A stretch of 7,569 nt of DNA from Lachnospiraceae bacterium (GTDB lineage: Bacteria > Bacillota > Clostridia > Lachnospirales > Lachnospiraceae): contig SVEW01000112.1 in assembly GCA_015057205.1 (NCBI GenBank), positions 1 to 7,569 of the forward strand, written 5' to 3'. Below the pieces are notes generated by a model. That model was given only the letters and a program-made list of their open reading frames with translations. It searched no databases and was not told the origin of the DNA. Below, one piece after another: positions 1 through 5,870 of this stretch. Every line of letters begins with the position of its first letter. The stretch's first letter is position 1. Made by a program: the position numbers and the translations under genes.

Positions 1-710
1 ATAAGATGCGTCCATTTAGAAAAGGTGACGGAAGTTACGATTTAATCGTGCCTAAATTCCAGAAGCTGGCTGAGAGCCGTGGACAGGACAAGTATTATGT
101 ACGTGGTACATTCACTAAGAACAATTTGGATTTTTCTGAGGATGTACTTCATTTGGCAAATTTAGGGTTTAAACAGATTTCCGTTGAGCCGGTAGTTGCG
201 GAGGAAACAGATAGCTACGCATTACGGGAAGAGGATTTGCCGGTATTGTTTGAACAATACGATAAATTGGCCAAAGAGATGGTGGAACGCAAGAAGGCCG
301 GTAAGGACTTTAATTTCTTCCACTTTATGATTGATTTGGAAGGCGGTCCATGTGTTGCCAAGCGGTTGTCCGGATGTGGTTCCGGTACCGAATATTTAGC
401 CGTTACCCCTTGGGGCGATTTTTATCCTTGTCATCAGTTTGTTGGTAAGGAAGAGTTTATCATGGGTAACGTGGATGAAGGCATTAAGAATCTTGATTTA
501 CAGAGAAAATTCAAGAAATGTAATGTCTATGCAAAGCCGAAGTGTAGAGAGTGCTTTGCAAAGTTCTATTGTAGTGGTGGCTGTGCAGCCAACTCCTACA
601 ACTTTACGGGTGATATCAATAATGCATACGAAGTAGGCTGTGAATTACAGAAGAAGCGTATCGAGTGTGCCATTATGATAAAAGTTGCGGAAGCTGAGAT
701 GGAAGATTAG
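1..710 (+). CDS. scfB: SCIFF peptide maturase ScfB, radical SAM/SPASM protein (5'-truncated)
   Basis: This is the C-terminal half of a radical SAM maturase that forms thioether bonds in the Cys-rich SCIFF ribosomal peptide. The reading frame is open to the left edge, so the Met at base 6 is internal and not a start; the radical SAM CxxxCxxC core lies outside the window. Numbering from that Met, the SPASM pattern is complete: C124-x12-G-x4-C142, then C172, then C180-x2-C183-x5-C189-x3-C193, then C212, with further Cys at 116 and 221. In this family these ligate auxiliary [4Fe-4S] clusters. Known members are about 450-470 residues, so the visible 236 residues are roughly half. The SCIFF precursor gene is normally just upstream and would be off the window. 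The secDF gene follows after 45 bases on the same strand with no terminator, suggesting co-transcription. Another SPASM peptide maturase is the main alternative, but the Cys arrangement, tail sequence and secDF neighbour favour ScfB. Confidence 0.9.
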   Translation, partial: KMRPFRKGDGSYDLIVPKFQKLAESRGQDKYYVRGTFTKNNLDFSEDVLHLANLGFKQISVEPVVAEETDSYALREEDLPVLFEQYDKLAKEMVERKKAGKDFNFFHFMIDLEGGPCVAKRLSGCGSGTEYLAVTPWGDFYPCHQFVGKEEFIMGNVDEGIKNLDLQRKFKKCNVYAKPKCRECFAKFYCSGGCAANSYNFTGDINNAYEVGCELQKKRIECAIMIKVAEAEMED

Positions 711-743
711 TCCCAGACTACGCAATAATGTAAGCTATAAAGT

Positions 744-748
744 GAGGT
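744..748 (+). promoter_or_regulatory. Ribosome binding site of secDF
   Basis: GAGGT lies 7 bases before the ATG at 756 and fits anti-Shine-Dalgarno pairing. No credible promoter is visible in the 45-base gap after scfB, so this site probably serves translation from a shared scfB-secDF message. Confidence 0.7.
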
Positions 749-755
749 AAAAGAA

Positions 756-2924
756 ATGAAGAAGAGTAAAGGAGCCCTGATTCTTCTCCTTGCCATAGTG
801 GTATTAGGAGCAACCTCCTTTTTTGGAGCGAGAATCGTAAGAGGCACAACAGGAGCAAAATCCTGCAGCGGTGATGCAATCGGTTTGGGACTGGATTTGG
901 CCGGTGGTGTAAGCATCACTTACGAGGTAGAGGGTAAGACACCAACTACCGAACAGTTAAACGACACAATTTACAAGTTACAGCAGCGTGTGCAGACAGC
1001 GTCTGACGGTAGTATTACCGAGGCGCAGGTTTATGCAGAAGGAAACAATCGTATCAATGTAGACATTCCTGGTGGTAGCTCCGACATGTTCGCAGAGTTA
1101 CAGGAGCCTGGTAAGATTGAGTTCCGTGATGCAGATGGTAACGTACAGTTTACCGGTGAGGACATTAAGACTGCAGAAGCAGTTCAGCATCGTGACCAGA
1201 ACACACAGGCTAAAGAAGATGTAGTAGAGCTTACCTTAACAGATAAGGCAGCAAAGCGTTTTTATGAGTACACTGCAGCACATGTAGGTGATGTACTTGC
1301 TATCTACTACAATGATGAAATGTTAAGTGATCCAAGAATTAATGGTGCTATTTCCGGCGGTGTTGCTACCGTAAGTGGTAATTTCGACAAGGAGTCTGCT
1401 GAGAAATTAGCGTCCTTTATTCGTATCGGTACATTGGATCTTACCTTGAAACAGTTACAGGCAAAAGAAGTTAGCGCACAGTTAGGTGTTAAGGCACTTT
1501 CTAACAGTGTTACAGCAGCAGGTATCGGTCTTGCAATTGTTATGGTATTCATGATTATCATGTACTTATTACCAGGTTTTGCATCCGCAATCGGTCTTGC
1601 TATTTATACCGGACTAATGATGATTGCATTGAAATTGTTCGGTATTACATTAACCTTACCGGGTATCGCAGGTATTATCCTTTCCATGGGTATGGCGGTA
1701 GACGCAAACGTTGTCATCTTTGCTCGTATCCGTGAGGAACTTGCAGCTGGTAAGAGCGTAACTTCTGCTATTAAGGTTGGTTATAAGAAAGCATTGTCTG
1801 CAGTCGTAGATGGTAACGTAACTACATTAATCGCAGCAATTGTGCTTGGAATGTTAGGTTCCGGTACTGTTAAGGGATTTGCTTACACCTTTGGTATTGG
1901 TATCATATTATCCATGTTTACAGCGATTGTAATTACCCGTTACATTATGCAAGGATTATATGCATGTGGATTCCAGGATAAGAAGTTCTATGGTGAAGCA
2001 AAAGAGCGTGCATCCATTGACTTCGTAGGAAAGAGAGTTGTAACGATCTGCATAGCAGTAGCAGTTATTGCTATTGGATTTATCTTTATGGGTGTTAACA
2101 ACAGTCAGAATAAAGGAATCCTTAACTACAGCTTAGAGTTCATGGGTGGAACGTCTACAACTGCTGACTTTGGTAAAGACTATACCATCGAGCAGATTGA
2201 CGAAGAAATCGTACCGGTTGTTAAAGAGGCAGTTGGTGCAACTGACGTTCAGACACAGAAAGTTTCTGATACAACACAGATTGTTATTAAGACTAAGACT
2301 TTAAGTGATGATGAGCGTAAGTCATTAGATAAAGCTTTAATTGAGAAACTTGGCGTAGAAGAGAAGACAATTACATTTGAAAGTATTAGTTCTGTAGTCA
2401 GCAACGAAATGAGACAGGATGCTATCGTAGCGGTTGCAATCGCGTTGGTATTGATGTTGATTTACATCTGGTTCCGTTTCAAAGATATCCGCTTCTCTGC
2501 AGCAGCGGTTATTGCATTGTTGCATGACGTATTGGTAGTACTTGCATGCTACTCTGTAGCACGTATTTCTGTAGGTAATACATTTATTGCAGTTATGCTT
2601 ACTATTGTAGGTTATTCTATCAACGCAACCATCGTTATCTTTGACCGAATTAGAGAGAACTTGAACGGAAGCACTACACGTGATCCGGAGCGTTTGAGAG
2701 AAATTGTTAATCGCAGTATTACACAGACATTGTCAAGAAGTATTAATACTTCTATTACGACCTTTGTTATGGTGGCTTGCTTGTATGCGTTTGGTGTATT
2801 ATCCATTCGTGAATTCTCCTTGCCATTAATGGTAGGTATCGTGGCCGGAGCATATTCTTCCGTATGCTTAACCGGACCAATCTGGTACATGCTTAAGGTA
2901 AAAAAAGAGACAAAGAACGTATAA
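756..2924 (+). CDS. secDF: SecDF fused protein-export membrane protein
   Basis: A single 722-residue chain combining SecD and SecF, which in the cytoplasmic membrane uses the proton gradient to help pull translocating proteins out through SecYEG. The length matches fused SecDF proteins (about 740 residues). Segments: TM1 at residues 7-28; a large extracytoplasmic SecD P1 region at 40-240 containing GLDLAGGV; five SecD helices between 251 and 398 with the MAVDANVVIF motif (D316); SecF TM1 at 428-447; a SecF periplasmic loop with FMGGT (462-466); and five SecF helices from 553 to 712. HD590-591 and R661 (in QTLSRS) are conserved SecF residues. Unusually, the SecF motif normally reading YSIND reads YSINA, with Ala at 624 where an Asp important for proton transport is expected. 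The start is supported by GAGGT at 744-748, 7 bases upstream; an in-frame upstream GTG is followed by a stop. The gene is probably co-transcribed with scfB and ends before a strong hairpin. Confidence 0.96.
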   Translation: MKKSKGALILLLAIVVLGATSFFGARIVRGTTGAKSCSGDAIGLGLDLAGGVSITYEVEGKTPTTEQLNDTIYKLQQRVQTASDGSITEAQVYAEGNNRINVDIPGGSSDMFAELQEPGKIEFRDADGNVQFTGEDIKTAEAVQHRDQNTQAKEDVVELTLTDKAAKRFYEYTAAHVGDVLAIYYNDEMLSDPRINGAISGGVATVSGNFDKESAEKLASFIRIGTLDLTLKQLQAKEVSAQLGVKALSNSVTAAGIGLAIVMVFMIIMYLLPGFASAIGLAIYTGLMMIALKLFGITLTLPGIAGIILSMGMAVDANVVIFARIREELAAGKSVTSAIKVGYKKALSAVVDGNVTTLIAAIVLGMLGSGTVKGFAYTFGIGIILSMFTAIVITRYIMQGLYACGFQDKKFYGEAKERASIDFVGKRVVTICIAVAVIAIGFIFMGVNNSQNKGILNYSLEFMGGTSTTADFGKDYTIEQIDEEIVPVVKEAVGATDVQTQKVSDTTQIVIKTKTLSDDERKSLDKALIEKLGVEEKTITFESISSVVSNEMRQDAIVAVAIALVLMLIYIWFRFKDIRFSAAAVIALLHDVLVVLACYSVARISVGNTFIAVMLTIVGYSINATIVIFDRIRENLNGSTTRDPERLREIVNRSITQTLSRSINTSITTFVMVACLYAFGVLSIREFSLPLMVGIVAGAYSSVCLTGPIWYMLKVKKETKNV

Positions 2925-2943
2925 GTTTCATAGAATAAGGGCG

Positions 2944-2991
2944 AAGGGGGGCTGCTGAGTGGCAGCCCCCCTTGTCATATATGAATTTTTT
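2944..2991 (+). terminator. Intrinsic terminator-like hairpin after secDF
   Basis: A perfect 12-bp stem pairs 2944-2955 (AAGGGGGGCTGC) with 2962-2973 (GCAGCCCCCCTT) around a 6-base loop. The T-run (six T, 2986-2991) begins 12 bases after the stem rather than directly after it, so it is not a canonical U-tract, but the stem is very stable and sits 19 bases after the secDF stop. It probably ends the scfB-secDF transcript, perhaps incompletely. Confidence 0.75.
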
Positions 2992-3000
2992 GTATATAAT
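2972..3000 (+). promoter_or_regulatory. Sigma-A-type promoter of serS
   Basis: TTGTCA (2972-2977, 5 of 6 to consensus) and TATAAT (2995-3000, perfect) are separated by exactly 17 bases. Transcription would start near 3007, giving a leader of about 30 bases before the serS ATG. The first two bases of the -35 box are also the last two bases of the preceding terminator stem. Confidence 0.75.
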
Positions 3001-3020
3001 GATTAAATGTAGAAACGTAT

Positions 3021-3026
3021 AGGAGG
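3021..3026 (+). promoter_or_regulatory. Ribosome binding site of serS
   Basis: AGGAGG, 10 bases before the ATG at 3037, is a strong Shine-Dalgarno sequence and fixes the serS start. Confidence 0.85.
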
Positions 3027-3036
3027 AGAGATATCC

Positions 3037-4317
3037 ATGATAGATGTAAAGTTTTTGCGTGAGAATCCTGAGGTGGTTAAGGAGAATATTCGCAAGAAAT
3101 TTCAGGACGATAAGCTGCCGTTGGTAGATGAAGTAATAGACTATGATAAGAAAGCGCGTCAGGCTCAGCAGCAGGCGGATGAGTTAAGGGCAAATCGTAA
3201 GAAGATTTCCAAACAGATTGGTGCGCTTATGGGGCAGGGAAAGAAGGAAGAGGCAGAAGCACTCAAAGAGCAGGTTAATAAGGATGCGGAGAAACTTGCG
3301 GAGTTAGAACAGTTAGAGGGTCAGATGCAGGAAGAAGTCAGAAAGCGTATGATGATTATTCCGAATATCATTGATCCGCAGGTTCCAATTGGTAAAGATG
3401 ATTCTGAGAATGTGGAAGTAGAGAAATTTGGCGAACCGGTTGTTCCGGATTTTGAAATCCCATACCATGCCGAGATCATGGAAGCATTAAATGGTCTTGA
3501 TTTAGATGGTGCGAGAAAGGTTGCCGGAAATGGTTTTTATTATTTGCTTGGCGATATTGCAAGATTACATTCATCCATTATTTCGTACGCAAGAGATTTT
3601 ATGATTAACAAGGGTTTCACTTACTGTATTCCCCCGTTTATGATTCGCGGAGACATTGCAAGTGGAGTTATGAGTTTTGCAGAGATGGATGCTATGATGT
3701 ATAAGATTGAAGGGGAAGATTTGTACTTAATCGGAACCAGTGAGCATTCCATGATAGGACGATTCATTGACACGATTTTGCAGGAGAATGAACTTCCACA
3801 GACGTTAACCAGCTATTCTCCGTGTTTTCGTAAGGAAAAAGGAGCGCATGGTATAGAGGAGCGAGGTGTTTATCGTATTCATCAGTTCGAGAAACAGGAA
3901 ATGATTGTAGTATGTAAGCCGGAAGAATCCAAAGAGTGGTTTGATAAGATGTGGCAGTATACGGTCGAATTATTCCGTAGCTTGGATATACCTGTAAGAA
4001 CACTGGAATGTTGCTCCGGAGATTTAGCAGATCTTAAAGTTCGTTCCATTGACGTAGAGGCATGGTCTCCACGTCAGCAGAAGTATTTTGAGGTAGGAAG
4101 CTGTTCGAATCTAGGCGACGCACAGGCAAGACGTTTGAAGATTCGTGTAAATGGTGAGAAGGGTAAATACCTTCCACACACATTGAACAATACGGTAGTA
4201 GCGCCACCACGTATGCTCATTGCCTTTTTAGAGAACAATTTAAATGCTGACGGTAGTGTAAATATCCCGAAGGCATTGCAACCTTATATGGGCGGTTTAG
4301 AGGTTATGAAGCCATAG
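3037..4317 (+). CDS. serS: Seryl-tRNA synthetase
   Basis: A 426-residue class II aminoacyl-tRNA synthetase that charges tRNA-Ser with serine in the cytoplasm; full length for the family. Residues 1-15 carry the typical opening (MIDVKFLRENPEVV). Residues 34-104 are rich in Lys, Glu and Gln and form the long helical arm that in this family grips the long variable arm of tRNA-Ser. The catalytic domain follows: TSE at 234-236 (serine pocket region), motif 2 with FRKE at 264-267 and HQFEKQE at 282-288, FEVGSCSN at 351-358, and motif 3 around R392. Motif 3 reads NNTVVAPPR rather than the NGSGLAVGR of many bacterial SerRS, and motif 2 carries GAHGIEERG, so this belongs to a divergent SerRS subgroup that I associate with Lachnospiraceae. 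It has its own promoter, a short leader without room for a T-box, and a strong terminator. Function is confident; subgroup placement is from memory. Confidence 0.96.
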   Translation: MIDVKFLRENPEVVKENIRKKFQDDKLPLVDEVIDYDKKARQAQQQADELRANRKKISKQIGALMGQGKKEEAEALKEQVNKDAEKLAELEQLEGQMQEEVRKRMMIIPNIIDPQVPIGKDDSENVEVEKFGEPVVPDFEIPYHAEIMEALNGLDLDGARKVAGNGFYYLLGDIARLHSSIISYARDFMINKGFTYCIPPFMIRGDIASGVMSFAEMDAMMYKIEGEDLYLIGTSEHSMIGRFIDTILQENELPQTLTSYSPCFRKEKGAHGIEERGVYRIHQFEKQEMIVVCKPEESKEWFDKMWQYTVELFRSLDIPVRTLECCSGDLADLKVRSIDVEAWSPRQQKYFEVGSCSNLGDAQARRLKIRVNGEKGKYLPHTLNNTVVAPPRMLIAFLENNLNADGSVNIPKALQPYMGGLEVMKP

Positions 4318-4336
4318 GTAGTATTGGTATAAGAAA

Positions 4337-4370
4337 GCGGGTAACGATTTTATCGTTACCCGCAATTTTT
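4337..4370 (+). terminator. Perfect hairpin terminator of serS, probably bidirectional
   Basis: GCGGGTAACGAT (4337-4348) pairs perfectly with ATCGTTACCCGC (4352-4363) around TTT, followed by AATTTTT on the plus strand: a textbook intrinsic terminator 19 bases after serS. Read from the minus strand, the same hairpin comes 5 bases after the stop of the convergent HD-GYP-like gene and is followed by TTTCTTAT, a weaker U-tract, so it probably terminates both transcripts. Confidence 0.9.
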
Positions 4371-5664
4371 ATAATAATTTAGGTTTCTTTTTCTTTGGTT
4401 TAGGCGGTGCTTCGGTGGCCGTAGGGGTTGTAGCGGCAGTTGCCTCTGCGGAACCTGCTTTTACAACGGAAGCGGCGGCTGGTTTGGCCGGATTCCCGAC
4501 AAGCCGCGCAGAAGTTTTCTTGGAACGCAGCTTGTTAAGTTGAGCAGAAAGATGTGCATCTACCGTAAACTGCTTTAAAGTATCTTCATCAATATGAATG
4601 CGATTGTCCATGGTCTTCATAATGTCGGTAATGTAAATGCCACCGGCAGAACGACGATTCGACAAGTCAATCATGCGGTTGTCAGAAAATTGCAATACCA
4701 CCGGTTCCATAAAGTTCGAAGCGTTGGCTTCAATTACCATAGCTTTCTGTCCGTTACTTAATTCAACACTACAACCGCGAGGAACGATGTAGATACTATC
4801 AGTCAAGGCTTTAACCACACGCTCATCATAATAGGTTGGATGATCGTGTAAAAAACGAAAAGCATTGATGTCTGACATTGGCGGTGTTGTAAGCCGCATG
4901 GCTGTCTTGGTATCGTATTCGTTGGCAACCTGTAAAATTCTGGCGTTCATGGTAAAACGCGCGTTGCGATCCTTAGGATACTTCGGGTGATAGTACGCTT
5001 TGTTTGTCTGGACAATAATCGACAAGGTTTCTTTTGGCAAGTCAAATAAATTTGTTGCTGGCTGTAACATATGATAACTCTGTTGAAGATGTTTGGTAAG
5101 AAGTTCTACATCTTCATCTGTTAAGTCGTCATCGGTCTTGGCGAGTATGTATTCCGGCATATCAAGTAAACCGATATCATGCAAAAGTGCAGCGGAGACA
5201 ACGCCGAGCGTGTCTTCGTGATTCACTTTTAACTGTTTGCAAATCATGGCACATAGAATGGCAACATTCAGGCAGTGCTTATAGTGATAATCTTCTTTGC
5301 TTCGCAGGTTCTGTGAAAATGGAAATCGGTGATCAAGGGAACCGTATTCCTGAATTATGGTTTCCGATAAGGTATAAATGTCTTTCGAAGCTTTGCCGGC
5401 TCGCAGTGAATCCATAATTTCTTTCAAGCGAAAAATATAGATTGTTTGGAACCGCTCAAATTCAATTTCCTCCGGAGTAATTGGAGGTGCCGGCTCTGCC
5501 GGTTCCAGAATATAAAGGCCAATCAAACCGAAATTCTCAACGCTGCTGACAGCTTGTGGGGTTAATGTGCTTTCACGATCGTATAACAAAACTCCCAATC
5601 GATTGTAAATTGGCTTCGCAACACGCATGCCGACTTTTAAATCTTCTGTTTTAACAAATTTCAT
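4369..5664 (-). CDS. Degenerate HD-GYP domain protein, putative non-catalytic signalling protein
   Basis: A 431-residue soluble protein with no signal peptide or membrane segment seen. Residues 1-55 form an N-terminal module typical of HD-GYP proteins (DLKVGMRVAKPIY). An HD-like domain spans about 125-290, followed by an HD-GYP-type C-terminal stretch (PRGCSVELSNGQKAMV, 295-310). Residues 382-431 are a low-complexity Ala/Pro/Thr tail ending in PKPKKKKPKLL. HD-GYP enzymes hydrolyse cyclic di-GMP. Here H130, H162-D163 and H192 are kept, but the HHExxDGxGYP signature is reduced to QTNKAYYHPKYP (219-230), and the later metal-binding Asp of the usual VADxxD motif is Asn248 (VANEYD). The Lys that usually follows HDIG is Leu166. 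I infer that it lacks normal phosphodiesterase activity and may be a binding or adaptor protein; other HD hydrolysis cannot be excluded. The start is supported by GAGGG 7 bases upstream. It is transcribed alone, convergent to serS and divergent from mrp. Confidence 0.8.
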   Translation of the reverse strand: MKFVKTEDLKVGMRVAKPIYNRLGVLLYDRESTLTPQAVSSVENFGLIGLYILEPAEPAPPITPEEIEFERFQTIYIFRLKEIMDSLRAGKASKDIYTLSETIIQEYGSLDHRFPFSQNLRSKEDYHYKHCLNVAILCAMICKQLKVNHEDTLGVVSAALLHDIGLLDMPEYILAKTDDDLTDEDVELLTKHLQQSYHMLQPATNLFDLPKETLSIIVQTNKAYYHPKYPKDRNARFTMNARILQVANEYDTKTAMRLTTPPMSDINAFRFLHDHPTYYDERVVKALTDSIYIVPRGCSVELSNGQKAMVIEANASNFMEPVVLQFSDNRMIDLSNRRSAGGIYITDIMKTMDNRIHIDEDTLKQFTVDAHLSAQLNKLRSKKTSARLVGNPAKPAAASVVKAGSAEATAATTPTATEAPPKPKKKKPKLL

Positions 5665-5671
5665 ATGCCCA

Positions 5672-5676
5672 CCCTC
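5672..5676 (-). promoter_or_regulatory. Ribosome binding site of the HD-GYP-like gene
   Basis: GAGGG on the minus strand, 7 bases before the ATG at 5664-5662, supports this start. Confidence 0.7.
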
Positions 5677-5701
5677 TACAAAATAGTACTATATATAATG
5701 A

Positions 5702-5730
5702 ATTCTATCACAATGTAGAGGAAAGTACAA
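5702..5730 (-). promoter_or_regulatory. Candidate extended -10 promoter of the HD-GYP-like gene
   Basis: On the minus strand TTGTAC (5730-5725, 3 of 6 to consensus) lies 17 bases before TAGAAT (5707-5702, 5 of 6), which is preceded by TGA to give an extended -10 (TGNTAGAAT). The start would be near 5695 and the leader about 30 bases. Confidence 0.55.
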
Positions 5731-5734
5731 TCCT

Positions 5735-5748
5735 AGAATATTTATTCT
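5735..5748. repeat. Small palindrome between the divergent promoters
   Basis: AGAATA-TT-TATTCT is a perfect 6-2-6 inverted repeat just upstream of the -35 boxes of both divergent promoters. It could be an operator, but in AT-rich DNA a repeat this short may be chance. Confidence 0.3.
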
Positions 5749-5766
5749 TAAAAATGAAAAAAATAC

Positions 5767-5795
5767 TTGATTTTGAAGAATCGGTGAATTATAAT
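5767..5795 (+). promoter_or_regulatory. Sigma-A-type promoter of mrp
   Basis: TTGATT (5767-5772, 4 of 6) and a perfect TATAAT (5790-5795) with a 17-base spacer. Transcription would start near 5802, leaving a leader of about 69 bases before the ATG at 5871. Confidence 0.7.
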
Positions 5796-5823
5796 TAGAG
5801 AAATGTAATATAAAGGATAAGGG

Positions 5824-5849
5824 AAAACTCGCGCGTCGTAGTTTTTTTT
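5824..5849 (+). other. Leader hairpin with T-run upstream of mrp
   Basis: AAAACT plus CG (5824-5831) can pair with CG and AGTTTT (5837-5845, one bulged T at 5839) around a 5-base loop, followed by more T. The stem is weak and AT-rich, and it lies between the predicted transcription start and the ribosome binding site. It resembles a weak attenuator, but nothing shows that it functions. Confidence 0.3.
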
Positions 5850-5858
5850 GCCCAAATG

Positions 5859-5865
5859 AAGGAGG
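5859..5865 (+). promoter_or_regulatory. Ribosome binding site that decides the mrp start
   Basis: AAGGAGG lies 5 bases before the ATG at 5871. An in-frame ATG at 5856 overlaps this site and has only a T-run and CCC upstream with no Shine-Dalgarno sequence, so 5871 is the better start. Confidence 0.85.
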
Positions 5866-5870
5866 AACAC

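Noticed and set aside
6..8. ATG at base 6 as a real start of scfB
   Set aside because: The frame is open to the left edge, and the family has a radical SAM domain before this point, so this Met is internal.
711..755. Separate promoter for secDF
   Set aside because: TATAAA at 736-741 has no matching -35 box at suitable spacing; co-transcription with scfB is simpler.
707..919. Minus-strand frame of 70 codons over the scfB end and secDF start
   Set aside because: It lies opposite well-supported genes, shows no family motif and has no supported start; a shadow frame.
5803..5808. ATG-TAA minimal upstream frame in the mrp leader
   Set aside because: It has no ribosome binding site, and such a start-stop pair is common by chance in AT-rich DNA.
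5856..5870. ATG at 5856 as the mrp start
   Set aside because: It has no ribosome binding site upstream and overlaps the AAGGAGG that serves the ATG at 5871.
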